The notes under the pieces are model-generated. The model had not been told where the DNA came from, made no database searches, and saw only the letters and a program-made list of their open reading frames with translations. A stretch of DNA of 64,000 nt from Rhodococcus sp. SBT000017 (GTDB taxonomy: Bacteria > Actinomycetota > Actinomycetes > Mycobacteriales > Mycobacteriaceae). Positions 48,499 through 57,160 of this stretch are shown here, in pieces (within the stretch, counting starts at the first letter, position 1; each line of letters starts with the position of its first letter). The position numbers and the translations under genes were made by a program. The DNA is taken from contig NZ_REFU01000001.1 of assembly GCF_003688915.1 (NCBI RefSeq), positions 2,294,001 to 2,358,000 of the forward strand, given 5' to 3'.

Positions 48499-49163
48499 TT
48501 ATTCCGTGCCTCCGAGCCCCAAGCGCCCTGCGTATCCGCAGGTAGTACAGATAGAGAGTACTTCACCCGAACGACACGCGAGTCGACTCACCTACGGTTC
48601 GCTTCGACACACACACCCGACAGAAAAATCGGTTAGGCAACCGAAACAAGCCGGATGGTATGATCTGCGCGGCTCGAGTGCGCTGCAGGGGGTGCGCACT
48701 CGAGCCGCTTCTCGACGTGGTCCACAACCGTCGGCAACGCAGCACTACTCAGAACTTTCCTGCGCCGAATCACACCCCGACCGACTCTCCCTCGGCGGCA
48801 TTCGGGGCACATTCGAGGCACATCCGAGTTTCGCGAACCGAATGGTCGACACATCGCCCGCGCCGCTGTCGGGCCTACGAACCGATTTCGGTTGAAAACC
48901 GAATTACATTTGACGGTAAGGGATCTCGAGCCCGGGAAGCTTCGCATTGCTCGTTAGCATTTCAAATCTATTGCCCACCAATCGAATACGCAGGCACCGC
49001 TACTACCAATCGTCAAATCCATTGCACGGTAATCGATATGAGAAAGACCGGTCGGTAACGTTTTCGACACGTTCGAAGGTCAAGCGCCGAGCTCACGCCC
49101 GCGCTGACTTACTGTGACATGCACCATATGGGGAGTTCGGCCGATCGGAAACGAGTGAATGCC
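48499..49163. other. 665-bp region without a protein gene
   Basis: No ORF here has convincing codon use. It holds the promoters of the TetR gene (leftward) and lipase (rightward), a TATGAT -10-like element at about 48658-48663, and directly after it a 14-bp hairpin. A small RNA is possible. Confidence 0.6.
48669..48708 (+). repeat. 14-bp perfect hairpin
   Basis: GCGGCTCGAGTGCG (48669-48682) and CGCACTCGAGCCGC (48695-48708) pair perfectly over a 12-base loop. A TATGAT element six bases upstream could start transcription right at the stem. There is no U-run after it. Confidence 0.55.
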
Positions 49164-50417
49164 ATGAAGGTATCGATCCGCCCATTTCGTTCCATCACAA
49201 CTCTGTTCGCGGTGGCCGTGCTCGCTCTGTCGACAACCGGCACGGCGGCTGCAGACCCCCTGGGCAACTTCATCGCTCCCGTCCCCGACCCGGCTCTCTA
49301 TCTACCCACCCCACTGGGCGAGCCCTGGTTCGATCCCCCCGCAGGCTACGAACAACAACCTCCCGGGTCGGTGCTGGCAACCCGACAGGTGACCGTCGGA
49401 CCGCTGTTCACGCCGGTCACTTCGACCCAGATCCTGTTTCGCACCACCGATTCCAAGGACCGTCCCGTCGCTGCGGCCACCACCGTGATCGTGCCGGTCG
49501 CACCGTGGACCGGTGCCGGGACCCGACCCGTCGTGGCATACAACATGGCCATCAACTCACTCGGCAACACATGCGCGCCGTCCTGGCTGCTCCCCCGCGG
49601 GCTCGCGCGGGAGATCCCCGCTGTTCAGGCCTTCCTGGCCAAGAACTACGCCGTAGTCGTCACCGATCACGAGGGGCCACGACAGGCCTACGCGGCCGGA
49701 CGCATAGCCGGGCACGCGGTGCTCGACGCCCTCCGAGCCATGGTCCGACTGCCCGAGCTCGGTTTGCCCGCGTCGTCTCCGATCGCTGTGACGGGGTATT
49801 CGGGTGGGGCGATCGCCACAGGATGGGCCTCACAATTGGCCCCCACGTACGCGCCCGACGTCAATCTGGTGGGCGCGGCGTTCGGTGGTCCACCGACCGA
49901 TTACCGGATTCTGCTGACGTCGATGAACGGAACGGCCGCGTCGACGCTCTTCCTGTCCGCAGCACTCGGGGTGGCCCGCGAGTACCCCGAACTGTTCTCG
50001 CTCATGAACGCCAACGGACTGCGTCTGGCCACGATCGCCAAGGACATGTGCGTCAGCCTGCTCGCCCCCGGTGGAGTGGTGGCCCCGATCCCGGCGCAGG
50101 CGCTCTCGGACATCCCGAATGTCGATCGCACCGAGATCGCCGAGAGCGTCATCGCCGCGACCCGTCTCGGCGGCGACCTCGCGCCCACCATCCCCACCAT
50201 GATCTACCAGGGCCAACAGGAGTTCTGGATTCCTCGGCAGGGAGCCGAGACCCTCTACGACGAATGGTGCGCTCAGGGTGCGAACGTCAGACTCGAGGAG
50301 TATCTCGGCGAGCACCTGATCGTTGCCTTCAGCGGCATTCCCGGCGCGTACGCCTGGATCGACGACCGGCTGGCCGGCATTCCGGTGCCGCAAGGATGCA
50401 GCAGCTTCGGACGCTGA
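49164..50417 (+). CDS. Secreted lipase (fungal-type secretory lipase family)
   Basis: 417 residues. Sec signal peptide to about A30 (TAAA|DPLG), then an alpha/beta hydrolase of the secretory lipase (LIP) family: ATTVIVPVAPW, DHEGPRQAYAAGRIAGHAVLDALRAM and nucleophile Ser213 in GYSGGAIATGWA; the catalytic Asp and His are probably in PTMIYQGQQEFW and YLGEHLIVAF. Hydrolyses acylglycerols outside the cell. ATG at 49164 gives the best signal peptide; ATG 49119 is in frame upstream. Confidence 0.88.
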   Translation: MKVSIRPFRSITTLFAVAVLALSTTGTAAADPLGNFIAPVPDPALYLPTPLGEPWFDPPAGYEQQPPGSVLATRQVTVGPLFTPVTSTQILFRTTDSKDRPVAAATTVIVPVAPWTGAGTRPVVAYNMAINSLGNTCAPSWLLPRGLAREIPAVQAFLAKNYAVVVTDHEGPRQAYAAGRIAGHAVLDALRAMVRLPELGLPASSPIAVTGYSGGAIATGWASQLAPTYAPDVNLVGAAFGGPPTDYRILLTSMNGTAASTLFLSAALGVAREYPELFSLMNANGLRLATIAKDMCVSLLAPGGVVAPIPAQALSDIPNVDRTEIAESVIAATRLGGDLAPTIPTMIYQGQQEFWIPRQGAETLYDEWCAQGANVRLEEYLGEHLIVAFSGIPGAYAWIDDRLAGIPVPQGCSSFGR

Positions 50418-50484
50418 CCGGTCGGCACCGGTGCCGGGGGTACTGCCCGTCGGTGCTGCGCGGCCCATTACACTTTCGAGCCGC

Positions 50485-50560
50485 GCCCCTATAGCTCAGT
50501 TGGTAGAGCTACGGACTTTTAATCCGCAGGTCGTAGGTTCGAGTCCTACTGGGGGCACCA
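50485..50560 (+). tRNA. tRNA-Lys (TTT), intact, attL
   Basis: Cloverleaf with acceptor GCCCCTA/TGGGGGC, anticodon loop CTTTTAA (TTT) and encoded CCA. Its 3' half is duplicated at 52553-52591, so it is the insertion site of the element at its right. An 8-bp hairpin (TGACCAGG/CCTGGTCA, 50564-50584) follows. Confidence 0.97.
50522..50560 (+). repeat. attL core (in tRNA-Lys)
   Basis: 39-bp core from the anticodon stem to CCA, identical to 52553-52591. Upstream of it GACTTTT is also shared after one mismatch. Confidence 0.9.
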
Positions 50561-50824
50561 TCTTGACCAGGTATTTCCTGGTCAGACGCGGTATCTGCGG
50601 TCTCCGAATCGGTCGAAGTGGTCACCGAATGGTCTCGAGAGCTATCACGAAGCGCCTGGTCACGGCCCGCGCGAGGCACCAAGCCACCATGACGGAAATG
50701 TCGACGGCGAGAACCCCCGAGCTCAATCGGGCAACCCGCTGGACTCCGTGGTTTTGCGCCTCTAGTTTGTTGTCCGGTAGCCGCAATGTATTTCCTGAGC
50801 CCTCCCAGCAAGAAAGAGGTACCT

Positions 50825-51529
50825 TTGAGTGATGAAGCGGACCACCAGCGCCAAGGCAGCGACCCAACGCGCCCGGGCTCGGGGGGTGGACACGATGGCC
50901 ATTCAGCCACGACGGATGCTAACCACTCAACGCCGCCAAGCGGTGTCGGCGCAGTCGATAGCCAGGAAGGCGACCAAGGCAGTCAGCGGAGTCCGAATCA
51001 AGTAGCCGACGAAAACGTCGTCGACGTCGTCGAGGAAATTCTCGAAGGCGAACTGACCGACTCCGAATTGTCGGAGCGTATCCACGAGCAGATTTGGGAA
51101 GCACCCCTTCCACCTCCGGCCGCATTGGCCGCTTACGAGCGAGTCCTTCCTGGTGCGGCTCATCGCGTTCTGGCTATGGCGGAGCGGCACGTGGGCATAC
51201 ACGAAGCGCGACAAGAAACTGTGCGTGCTGCAGTCGATGGCCAGGTCAAGGTCGAAGTCACCATCGCCGAGGCGGACAGAGACTCGCTGAAGCGCGGCCA
51301 GTACCTCGCAACCACAGTGTCGGCGTTTGTGTCCGCACTGGCTTTCGCAGGCCTCTTCCTCACCCCCTGGGCTGCCGTTGGGTTTGCGGTTCCACTTGCT
51401 CATATTGCTTCGACCCTGGTCCGCACAGTGTCTGACGGTCATAACACGTCGATCAAGCAACACCACGACGGCAGCGACGAAGCAGGCGCGTCTGGCGACC
51501 CTGAGTCAGATACCCCCTCGCCCCAGTAG
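50825..51529 (+). CDS. DUF2335 membrane protein (in tRNA-Lys element)
   Basis: 234 residues. A long acidic, Gly/Ser-rich N-terminal region, then the DUF2335 signature (PPPAALAAYERVLPGAAHRVLAMAERHVGIHEARQE), then two helices (TTVSAFVSALAFAGLFL and WAAVGFAVPLAHIAS). DUF2335 genes are common on phages and plasmids; function unknown. TTG at 50825 has AAAGAGG five bases before it and is preferred to ATG 50786, which would add 13 residues. Confidence 0.7.
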   Translation: MSDEADHQRQGSDPTRPGSGGGHDGHSATTDANHSTPPSGVGAVDSQEGDQGSQRSPNQVADENVVDVVEEILEGELTDSELSERIHEQIWEAPLPPPAALAAYERVLPGAAHRVLAMAERHVGIHEARQETVRAAVDGQVKVEVTIAEADRDSLKRGQYLATTVSAFVSALAFAGLFLTPWAAVGFAVPLAHIASTLVRTVSDGHNTSIKQHHDGSDEAGASGDPESDTPSPQ

Positions 51530-51550
51530 CAGCCATTCGCCGCTATGCAA

Positions 51551-51859
51551 TCACCGTAGGTATTGCAGCTGGTAGTGCAGGATTACCGGCTGCTCTTCTG
51601 CGGACATTGCCCACAGGATCGCTACATCGTGGTCGACATACGAAGACGTTTTGATCACCTCCACGTAGAACGGCCGCCCCGCCCGCTCGAACTTCGCTCG
51701 ACGCAACTCAGGATGGTTCGGACTGCTGGCGATCAGCTGAACAACTCGTTTGATCTCGGACTCGATGTACTCCGAGTCGAGCGGGCACAGGCTTTCTACG
51801 TACATCGATAGGTCGTCGAGGGTCTTCGCCGCGTTGGGCGTGTGGGTGATTTCTGCCAT
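51551..51859 (-). CDS. Hypothetical small protein (in tRNA-Lys element)
   Basis: 102 residues, MAEITHTPNAAKTLDDLSMY then SEYIESEIKRVVQLIASSPNH, and a beta-rich C-terminal half (RPFYVEVIKTSSYVDHDVAILWAMS). The alternation of a helical hairpin and beta strands loosely recalls RelE/ParE toxins but no motif proves it. ATG at 51859; the region before it holds three ATTRCCCC repeats. Divergent from the AbrB-like gene. Confidence 0.6.
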   Translation of the reverse strand: MAEITHTPNAAKTLDDLSMYVESLCPLDSEYIESEIKRVVQLIASSPNHPELRRAKFERAGRPFYVEVIKTSSYVDHDVAILWAMSAEEQPVILHYQLQYLR

Positions 51860-51867
51860 GCGTGCAC

Positions 51868-51891
51868 ATTACCCCATTGCCCCATTACCCC
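51868..51891. repeat. Three tandem 8-bp ATTRCCCC repeats
   Basis: ATTACCCC, ATTGCCCC, ATTACCCC in a row just upstream of the start codon at 51859. On the transcribed strand they read GGGGTAAT; the last copy could also serve as ribosome site. Possible operator. Confidence 0.6.
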
Positions 51892-52085
51892 GCTTGCAAC
51901 ATTTGGTTGTTACCCAATCGAGGTTGAGTGCCTGGTTACGATGTGGCATTCTGGTCCGGTAGGCCGGAACACCGGAGTGGAACCGTGGCATCCGACTGAC
52001 CAAGAAAACCACCACAGGCACGAATCCAAGATGAGCGCACCTCAGCCCCAGGTGTGGGGTTTGTGCACTTCCCAGAGGAGATTGA

Positions 52086-52319
52086 ATGTCCAGTGCAAGC
52101 ATCCTGGTCGAGACCGACGCGAGAGGTCGAGCCAACCTGAGCAAGTTCGGCAAGAACGCCCGATTCTTGGCGCGCGAGGATGAAAATGGAACAGTCATTC
52201 TCGAGCGCGCGGTCGTCATGACAGAGACCGAAGCAAGATTTCATAGGAATCCCGAAGCAGTTGCTGCGGTCGATTCCTTCATCGCCGACGAATCTGACGT
52301 CGTCACGCGCGAGATTTAG
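52086..52319 (+). CDS. AbrB-like antitoxin/DNA-binding protein (in tRNA-Lys element)
   Basis: 77 residues: SASILVETDARGRANLSKFG is a SpoVT/AbrB swapped-hairpin type start, followed by ARFLAREDENGTVILERAVVMTETEARFHRNPEAV, common in actinobacterial solitary antitoxins. ATG at 52086 with CAGAGGAGATTGA before it. It may neutralise the product of 51551-51859 or act alone. A strong terminator follows. Confidence 0.65.
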   Translation: MSSASILVETDARGRANLSKFGKNARFLAREDENGTVILERAVVMTETEARFHRNPEAVAAVDSFIADESDVVTREI

Positions 52320-52356
52320 TCACAGGCAATTAGTCAAACCAACCATCAACCTTCCG

Positions 52357-52384
52357 AGCACCCCGCATTTCGATGCGGGGTGCT
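52357..52384 (+). terminator. Terminator with TTCG tetraloop
   Basis: AGCACCCCGCAT and ATGCGGGGTGCT form a 12-bp stem around TTCG, then TT; 38 bases after the AbrB-like stop. Confidence 0.85.
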
Positions 52385-52552
52385 TCGCTGTCGAAGGCAG
52401 GTTTCGGGTGGCTTCAAAGTGGTCGCAGACAATCCGTGTGACCACGTGACCACCCATCCCCAACTGGCGGCATGGAGGTCCGGCGACCAGTTCCAACTGT
52501 CACTCACCGGGTTTCACCGTCATCAGGTGTCACGGACTCGTTCCGACTTTTG

Positions 52553-52591
52553 ATCCGCAGGTCGTAGGTTCGAGTCCTACTGGGGGCACCA
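52553..52591 (+). repeat. attR: truncated tRNA-Lys 3' half
   Basis: 39-bp copy of the tRNA-Lys 3' half including CCA, without a 5' half, so not a functional tRNA. It marks the right end of the element; the sequence after it is probably the original downstream flank. Confidence 0.9.
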
Positions 52592-52862
52592 CACACCGTC
52601 CGGGTAACAGTGATCACACCTGTCCGGAACGTACACTCGGGAGTAACGATCGGCCGAGACCGAGCGACGTGCAGGGGGAACTGCAGCGGTCGTGAACTCG
52701 CGAAGGCCGGCCGGAAGATCGGCGCTCCGGGGGCACTTCCGCCGATCGACACCGAAACATCACGACCGCCGGAACAGCAAGTGAACAGGCGCGACGAGGT
52801 TCACACCGAACCTACGGTGCCGTAAGCTGGACCGGTCGTACGCAATCTATGGAGGCGATCTA

Positions 52863-53819
52863 ATGGCGAGGGATCTGACACAGCTCGAGCTTCTGCAAGA
52901 GCTGGTGCCCACTGCCGAGGACAATGTGAACCGTCACATTTCGATGGCGCGGGAGTGGCACCCTCACGACTACGTTCCGTGGGACGAAGGCCGTAACTTC
53001 GCCGCACTCGGCGGCCAGGACTACGACCCGGAGCAGTCCAAGCTCTCCGACGTCGCACAGGCCGCGATGATCACCAACCTGCTCACCGAGGACAACCTGC
53101 CGTCCTACCACCGTGAGATAGCCGAGAACTTCTCCCAGGACGGTGCCTGGGGAACCTGGGTCGGTCGCTGGACCGCCGAGGAGAACCGCCACGGCATCGT
53201 CATGCGCGACTACCTCGTCGTCACCCGCGGCGTCGATCCCGTCGCCCTCGAAGAAGCCCGCATGATCCACATGACCAACGGCTACGTCTCGCCCGCCGGG
53301 GCAGGTGTTGGTCTGCTGCACTCGGTCGCGTACGTGACCTTCCAGGAACTCGCCACCCGCGTCTCGCACCGCAACACCGGCAAGGTCTGCGACGATCCCA
53401 TCGCCGACCGCATGCTCCAGCGCATTGCGGCCGACGAGAACCTGCACATGATCTTCTACCGCAACATCACCGGCGCGGCGATGGACATCTCGCCCGACCA
53501 GACTCTCGACGCGGTCTCCGACATCGTGACGAACTTCGTCATGCCCGGTGCCGGGATGCCGAACTTCCGCCGCAACGGTGTGCTGATGGCCAAGCACGGC
53601 ATCTACGACCTGCGTCAGCACCTCGAGGACGTCGTCTGGCCGGTGCTGCGCAAGTGGAGCGTCTTCGAGCGCAACGACTTCACCGCACGCGGTGAGAACA
53701 AGCGCGAAGAACTCGCCGCGTTCCTCGAAGACCTCGAACGTCAGGCCACCAAGTTCGAGGAGATGCGCGATCGCTCCCTCGCCCGCGAACGCGCGAAGGC
53801 CGAAGCACGCGCGTCGTAA
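52863..53819 (+). CDS. desA1: Acyl-ACP desaturase (DesA1-like)
   Basis: 318 residues, soluble di-iron desaturase that introduces a double bond into acyl-ACP (in mycobacteria linked to oleate or mycolate synthesis). Iron ligands are in the two ExxH-type motifs TAEENRHG and AADENLHM. Matches Rv0824c. A TAAGCT -10 near 52826 and GGAGG before the ATG suit a well-expressed gene. A terminator with T6 follows. Confidence 0.93.
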   Translation: MARDLTQLELLQELVPTAEDNVNRHISMAREWHPHDYVPWDEGRNFAALGGQDYDPEQSKLSDVAQAAMITNLLTEDNLPSYHREIAENFSQDGAWGTWVGRWTAEENRHGIVMRDYLVVTRGVDPVALEEARMIHMTNGYVSPAGAGVGLLHSVAYVTFQELATRVSHRNTGKVCDDPIADRMLQRIAADENLHMIFYRNITGAAMDISPDQTLDAVSDIVTNFVMPGAGMPNFRRNGVLMAKHGIYDLRQHLEDVVWPVLRKWSVFERNDFTARGENKREELAAFLEDLERQATKFEEMRDRSLARERAKAEARAS

Positions 53820-53835
53820 GCTCGGATCGACTGGT

Positions 53836-53873
53836 GTGCCCGGTACCGACCTCGGTACCGGGCACCCTTTTTT
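53836..53873 (+). terminator. Intrinsic terminator after desA1
   Basis: GTGCCCGGTACCGA pairs perfectly with TCGGTACCGGGCAC (2-base turn), followed by CCTTTTTT. Confidence 0.93.
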
Positions 53874-53913
53874 CTCCTGACAGTTCTCCCTCCGTTCCAA
53901 AGGCTTGTGTTCC

Positions 53914-55053
53914 ATGACATTGCAGATCGGCTCACTCGAGTTGCGCAGCCCCGTCGTCCTCGCACCGATGGCCGGCGTCACCAATGTGGCGTTCCGCACC
54001 CTGTGCAGGGAGCAGGAGTTGAAGCGGGCAGGCAGCACCTCGGGCCTGTACGTGTGCGAGATGGTCACAGCACGCGCGCTCGTCGAACGGCAGCCGGCCA
54101 CGATGCACATGACGACCTTCGGCCCCACCGAAACCCCGCGGTCACTGCAGCTCTACACCGTCGATCCGGACACCACGTACGCCGCGGCGAAGATGATCGT
54201 CGACGACGATCTGGCCGACCACATAGACATGAACTTCGGCTGCCCGGTTCCGAAGGTCACCCGAAAGGGCGGCGGTGCCGCACTGCCGTACAAGCGGAAC
54301 CTGTTCGGCCGCATCGTCGCTGCTGCCGTCAAGGCGACCGAGGGCACCGACATTCCTGTCACCGTCAAGTTCCGTGTGGGCATCGACGAGAACCACCACA
54401 CCCATCTCGATGCAGGTCGAATCGCCGCCGACGAGGGCGCGGCGGCAGTGGCGTTGCACGCCAGAACTGCCTCGCAGCGTTACTCCGGCACCGCCGACTG
54501 GAACGAGATCGCTCGACTCAAGGAACATGTCTCCGGCATCCCGGTACTGGGCAACGGTGACATCTTCTCGGCGTCCGACGCGGTCCGCATGATGGCGGAG
54601 ACCGGGTGCGACGGCGTCGTCGTCGGGCGTGGTTGCCTCGGTCGGCCCTGGCTGTTCGCAGAACTCAGTGCCCGACTGAACGGCAGGCCCGAGCCCACTC
54701 CACCCACCCTCGGCGAGGTGGCCACCATCATCGCTCGACATGCCGAGCTGCTTGCTCAGCATCACGGCGAGAGCAAGGGTCTGCGTGAGCTGCGCAAGCA
54801 CGTGTCGTGGTACCTCCGCGGGTTTCCGGCGGGATCGGACCTGCGGGTCTCGATGGCGTTGGTGTCCACTCTCGCCGAACTGGACGACCTTCTGGCACAA
54901 CTCGATCCGACCGTTCCGTTTCCCAAGGACGCCGAAGGTCCTCGTGGTCGGCAGGGCTCGCCGGGCGCGGTGTCGCTGCCCGACGGTTGGCTCGACGATC
55001 CGGAGGACGTCTGCGTCCCCGCCGGTGCCGACCTGATGCATTCCGGCGGCTGA
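53914..55053 (+). CDS. dusB: tRNA-dihydrouridine synthase
   Basis: 379 residues. FMN enzyme reducing uridines of tRNA. APMAGVTNVAFRTLCRE, catalytic Cys110 in MNFGCPVPKVTRKGGGAAL, HARTASQRYSGTADW and VGRGCLGRPWLF (phosphate/FMN binding). Corresponds to Rv0823c. The ATG at 53914 is favoured over 53905, which adds only MCS. The C-terminal ~40 residues are an actinobacterial extension. Confidence 0.93.
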   Translation: MTLQIGSLELRSPVVLAPMAGVTNVAFRTLCREQELKRAGSTSGLYVCEMVTARALVERQPATMHMTTFGPTETPRSLQLYTVDPDTTYAAAKMIVDDDLADHIDMNFGCPVPKVTRKGGGAALPYKRNLFGRIVAAAVKATEGTDIPVTVKFRVGIDENHHTHLDAGRIAADEGAAAVALHARTASQRYSGTADWNEIARLKEHVSGIPVLGNGDIFSASDAVRMMAETGCDGVVVGRGCLGRPWLFAELSARLNGRPEPTPPTLGEVATIIARHAELLAQHHGESKGLRELRKHVSWYLRGFPAGSDLRVSMALVSTLAELDDLLAQLDPTVPFPKDAEGPRGRQGSPGAVSLPDGWLDDPEDVCVPAGADLMHSGG

Positions 55054-55171
55054 TTCGCAGCTGACCAGCCGCCCACCTCGCACGAGTGGACCATGCCGCT
55101 CGAGTCAGTACTATGGCTGGGATTGCCGAGTTGACGGCGCGTGCGTGTGATGGAAGGCCAGGTTCGAATTC

Positions 55172-57094
55172 GTGGGAGACGATCGAGAGTCGGGCCCGTC
55201 CGTGCCCGAGGGTCGCGCCCCGTGGGAGCGCCCGCTGTCATCGATCGGACGTTCCGGACAGCGCCCACCTCGCTCCGACCGCCCTGCAACACCGGACGCG
55301 GAGCAACCGCCTCAGCCCGGAGACAGCGGCAGGCTCGGCAAACGATCACCGCGTAACGCCGACACCGTCTCGGTGGCCGAGTTGGTGGACAAGATGTCGC
55401 GCTCGGGATCGATGCGGCGGGTGCCGGCCGAACGTCCCGAAGTCGAGGAGCCGACCGAGGTCATCGCCCCCATCACCGATTCCACTCCCCCGCCCGCCCG
55501 AGCAGTGCCGCCGACTCCGCCCCCGCATGCGGCACCGGAACCGGTGGGATCGCCCGCAGCGGATCGCCCGGCTCTGACGCGATTGGCGATGAGCCGAGTG
55601 CGTCGACGCCGTCGGGTGCGGATGATCGGCCGAAGCCTGGTCTCCCTCGTCGCGATCCTGGCGGTGGCCCTGACCGGAGTGGTGTGGGGATACCTACGCA
55701 ATACCGATCAAGGATTTCTCCAGGTCGCCGCGCTCGACCCCGATTCGACCGACGTCGTCGACGCTGCAGGCCAATACGGCGACGAGACATACCTGATCGT
55801 GGGCACCGACACCCGCGCCGGTGCCAGCGGTGAGGTGGGAGCCGGTACCGTCGCCGACGCCGAAGGATCGCGCTCGGACACCGTCATGTTGGTCAACATC
55901 CCCGCCGACCGCAGTCGCGTCGTCGCGGTGTCCTTCCCCCGCGACCTCGACGTGACACGGCCGGAGTGCGAGCAGTTCGACAACGTCACCAATACCTACA
56001 CCGGGGAGATGTTCCCCGAGGCCTACGGCGACAAGCTCAACGCCACCTATGCCCTCGGCGGCCCGAAGTGTCTGGTCAAGACAATCCAGAAGATCTCGGG
56101 CCTGCGCATCGGACACTTCGTAGGGATGGACTTCGCCGGGTTCGAGTCCATGGTCGACGAGGTCGGTGGTGTCGAGGTCTGCACGGCGCAACCCCTGTTC
56201 GACTACGAACTCGGAAATGTCCTTCCCGACGTCGGAACACAGCGCATCGATGGCCGAACCGCACTGAACTACGTTCGGGCGCGCAACGTCGAGTCCGAGG
56301 GCAACGGCGATTACGGCCGCATCAAGCGACAGCAGCGTTTTCTGTCGTCACTGCTCCGGTCTGCTCTCTCGAACAACGTGCTGCTCGATCCAGGCAAGCT
56401 CAACGGGTTCGTCAACGCGTTCACCTCGGACACCTTCGTCGAGAACGTCAGGACTCAGGACCTGGTGACACTGGGACGCTCGCTGCAGAACGTGGACGCC
56501 GGTGCGGTCACCTTCCTGACCATCCCCACCACCGGCACCAACGACTACGGCAACGAGATCCCCAACGACGACGCGATCGGTGCGATCTTCCAGGCCATCA
56601 TCGACGACGCTCCTCTGCCCGGTGAGGACCGCGCGGAGCCGGTCACACCCGAAGCGCCCGCACCTGCCGCCGCACCCGACGCGCCGCTGTTGGCCGTCGA
56701 TCCGGGAACCGTCTCTTTGCAGGTGTCCAACGCATCCGACATCGCCGGGATGGCTCAGACGGCGTCGGACGAACTCGCGGTCTACGGATTCCAGATCCTG
56801 ACGGTCGGCAACTTCTCGGGCACCGCCGCCCAGACCGTGGTGCGCCACTCGCAGGATCAGGAGGCGGCTGCGGCGACGGTCGCATCGGCGATCCCCGGCG
56901 CTGCCATCGAGCTGGCACCGAGCCTGAACAATGTCGTCGAGGTCGTCCTCGGCTCGAACTATCCCGGATACACCCAGTACCCGACGGCATTCGGCACCGA
57001 AATCGATCCCACTCAGGTGGAAGGCACCACCCAGAGTGCGCCCCTTCCGGAGGATCTCTCGTACACCAACGCCGCCGACGACACGTGCGCCTGA
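55172..57094 (+). CDS. LytR-CpsA-Psr family cell-wall polymer ligase
   Basis: 640 residues. Cytoplasmic Pro/Arg-rich tail (1-150), one membrane helix at ~152-172 (SLVSLVAILAVALTGVVWGYL), LCP domain with GTDTRAGASG, SRSDTVMLVNI, SFPRDLDV and YGRIKRQQRFL arginines that bind polyprenyl phosphate, then a LytR_C domain (VSLQVSNASDIAGMAQTASDEL) near 535-620. Such enzymes attach arabinogalactan to peptidoglycan. Counterpart of Rv0822c. GTG at 55172. Confidence 0.92.
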   Translation: MGDDRESGPSVPEGRAPWERPLSSIGRSGQRPPRSDRPATPDAEQPPQPGDSGRLGKRSPRNADTVSVAELVDKMSRSGSMRRVPAERPEVEEPTEVIAPITDSTPPPARAVPPTPPPHAAPEPVGSPAADRPALTRLAMSRVRRRRRVRMIGRSLVSLVAILAVALTGVVWGYLRNTDQGFLQVAALDPDSTDVVDAAGQYGDETYLIVGTDTRAGASGEVGAGTVADAEGSRSDTVMLVNIPADRSRVVAVSFPRDLDVTRPECEQFDNVTNTYTGEMFPEAYGDKLNATYALGGPKCLVKTIQKISGLRIGHFVGMDFAGFESMVDEVGGVEVCTAQPLFDYELGNVLPDVGTQRIDGRTALNYVRARNVESEGNGDYGRIKRQQRFLSSLLRSALSNNVLLDPGKLNGFVNAFTSDTFVENVRTQDLVTLGRSLQNVDAGAVTFLTIPTTGTNDYGNEIPNDDAIGAIFQAIIDDAPLPGEDRAEPVTPEAPAPAAAPDAPLLAVDPGTVSLQVSNASDIAGMAQTASDELAVYGFQILTVGNFSGTAAQTVVRHSQDQEAAAATVASAIPGAAIELAPSLNNVVEVVLGSNYPGYTQYPTAFGTEIDPTQVEGTTQSAPLPEDLSYTNAADDTCA

Positions 57095-57160
57095 CTTCAT
57101 TCATGCTCCGTTAACCCTCGGGACAGAGAACTGGTCGGAGTGACCTACTAAACTTCGCTC

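Larger units (their letters stand above)
50522..52591. mobile_element. 2.03-kb integrated element at tRNA-Lys, no integrase
   Basis: Bounded by 39-bp perfect direct repeats (47 bp with one mismatch) made of the tRNA-Lys 3' half. It contains a DUF2335 membrane protein, a small minus-strand gene and an AbrB-like antitoxin gene. No recombinase, replication or transfer gene is present, so it is either a deletion remnant or a satellite moved by an integrase elsewhere. Base composition is less GC-rich than the flanks. Confidence 0.8.

Noticed and set aside
51868..51891. CRISPR array
   Set aside because: Units are 8 bp and contiguous with no spacers, and no cas gene is in the window.
50561..52552. 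Integrase or transposase in the tRNA-Lys element
   Set aside because: All frames were read; none shows the Arg-His-Arg-Tyr, serine-recombinase or DDE patterns, and the space is filled by three small genes.
52545..52591. Second tRNA-Lys gene
   Set aside because: Only the 3' half is present; no D-arm or 5' acceptor strand, so it is an attachment-site duplicate.
52504..52752. 82-codon minus-strand frame over attR
   Set aside because: Its C-terminal part is the reverse translation of the tRNA-Lys fragment; not a gene.
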